Origin: an uncultured Lachnospiraceae bacterium | Lineage (GTDB): Bacteria; Bacillota; Clostridia; Lachnospirales; Lachnospiraceae | DNA length: 8,284 bases | Direction: 5' to 3' | Assembly (NCBI GenBank): GCA_947653315.1 | Contig: CANTGP010000119.1 | Coordinates: forward strand, 1-8,284 | Shown: one piece after another, positions 7,550-8,284 of the stretch | How positions within the stretch are numbered: position 1 is the first letter of the stretch | Layout of the letters: every line of letters starts with the position of its first letter | Program-made: the position numbers and the translations under genes | Notes under the pieces: generated by a model | The model's database searches: none | What the model saw: the letters and a program-made list of their open reading frames with translations, nothing else | Told to the model about the DNA's origin: nothing

Positions 7550-8284
7550 TTATAACATTTTCTTCATTTCATCCGCCACAAACTGTACTTTTGTTCCGAC
7601 AATGACCTGTACGGCGTTCTTACTCGGTCTCATAACGCCTGCAACGCCTGCCGATTTGATTTTCTTTTCATCCACCTGCGTGTAATCCTTGATTTCAAGG
7701 CGCAGTCTCGTAATACAGTTATCCAGGGAAACCACGTTGGCTTTACCGCCCAAGCCTTCCAAAACGATCGCCGCCACCTGTGCGAAATCGCTGTTGGACA
7801 GAACCGCTTTTTTCTCCGCTTCCACATCGTCGTCTTCCCTTCCGGGTGTCTTTAAGTCGAATTTCACGATGGCAAAACGGAATACCACATAGAATACCAC
7901 AAATGCCGCCAAACCAAGGGGCAGGATCAGCCATGTTTTCTCTGCCGCCGGAAGCGATGCCGAGAATACGAGGTCCGTCGCGCCTGCCGAGAAACTGAAT
8001 CCTGCACGGAACCCCAGCAGCGTCGTTACGAAAGTGAAAATACCATACAGTAATGCGTAAATTAAATACAATGCCGGTGCAAGGAACATAAATCCGAATT
8101 CAAAAGGCTCCGTTACGCCGCAGACAAATGCGCAGACTGCCGATGAAGCCACCAAACCGATGGCAACTTTCTTTTTGCCTTCTTTTGCCGTATGGATCAT
8201 TGCCAGCGCCGCACCCGGAATACCGAACATCATGCAGGGGAATTTGGTGAATGCCGCAGGAGATTTTAGTCCTCCGGGATCAGC
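7550..8284 (-). CDS. PTS sugar transporter EIICB, glucose/N-acetylglucosamine family, C-terminal part
   Basis: The last 244 codons of a phosphotransferase permease; the reading frame stays open to the window edge, so the start is outside. The visible part begins in the late EIIC domain with MMFGIPGAALAM, continues through the family signature TEPFEF (sugar-site glutamates) and several membrane segments (VAIGLVASSAVCAFVCGV, the stretch around LAPALYLIYALLYGIF, and WLILPLGLAAFVVFYVVF). A charged linker (GREDDDVEAEKK) leads to EIIB, with the phospho-cysteine in DNCITRLRL (codon 7717-7715) and GTKVQ near the end. It imports and phosphorylates a sugar, taking phosphate from an EIIA not fused at this end. 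Membrane and EIIB motifs resemble N-acetylglucosamine/glucose permeases, and EIIB is closest in memory to NagE, but the substrate is not certain. The gene ends before the hairpin at 7516. Confidence 0.9.
   Translation of the reverse strand, partial: ADPGGLKSPAAFTKFPCMMFGIPGAALAMIHTAKEGKKKVAIGLVASSAVCAFVCGVTEPFEFGFMFLAPALYLIYALLYGIFTFVTTLLGFRAGFSFSAGATDLVFSASLPAAEKTWLILPLGLAAFVVFYVVFRFAIVKFDLKTPGREDDDVEAEKKAVLSNSDFAQVAAIVLEGLGGKANVVSLDNCITRLRLEIKDYTQVDEKKIKSAGVAGVMRPSKNAVQVIVGTKVQFVADEMKKML

Noticed and set aside
7419..7685. An 88-codon plus-strand frame across the terminator and the end of the PTS gene
   Set aside because: It reads through the hairpin and into the EIIB domain in antisense, with no family resemblance.
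1..8284. Mobile element, CRISPR, phage or defence system
   Set aside because: No transposase, integrase, repeat-spacer array, toxin pair or nuclease signature was found on either strand; the genes are chromosomal metabolic, sensory and maintenance families.

Overview
The window looks like a chromosomal segment of an anaerobic Firmicute, most likely a gut clostridium of the Lachnospiraceae type. This is inferred from the strong AGGAGG-type ribosome binding sites, a base composition that looks balanced by eye, an aldo/keto reductase carrying a two-cluster ferredoxin tail (common in anaerobic Clostridia), and a PTS sugar transporter. No rRNA, tRNA, CRISPR array, insertion sequence, phage gene or attachment site was seen. 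All genes lie on the minus strand, so transcription runs from the high-coordinate end towards position 1.

In transcription order, the window opens inside a PTS sugar permease (8284 to 7550). Only the last part of its EIIC domain and the complete EIIB domain are present. A perfect hairpin at 7516-7488 closes that unit. A near-consensus sigma-A promoter (TTGACA, 18 bases, TAAAAT, at 7401-7372) then starts a new unit with a short leader and a textbook ribosome binding site. The first gene is carB, the large subunit of carbamoyl phosphate synthetase (7328-4095). No carA precedes it.

carB is followed at very close spacing by three genes with no obvious connection to pyrimidine or arginine synthesis: a membrane-bound hybrid sensor histidine kinase (4060-1436, or overlapping carB if an earlier start is used), an aldo/keto reductase with a C-terminal 2x[4Fe-4S] domain (1439-312, overlapping the kinase by 4 bases as ATGA), and the beginning of rarA, an AAA+ ATPase acting at stalled replication forks (308 to 1, running off the window). 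Junction spacing suggests one polycistronic message, carB-kinase-AKR-rarA. No internal promoter or terminator was recognised between these genes.

How the genes work together is mostly inference. CarB makes carbamoyl phosphate for pyrimidines and arginine. The kinase senses an unknown extracellular cue and ends in its own receiver domain, but no HPt protein or response regulator is nearby. The reductase probably moves electrons between an unknown carbonyl/alcohol substrate and an iron-sulfur or nicotinamide partner. RarA is housekeeping DNA maintenance. Nothing in the window convincingly makes a new defence, mobile or biosynthetic system. The points worth checking are the carA-less carB operon, the orphan hybrid kinase inside it, and details of start sites and of the CarB effector site.
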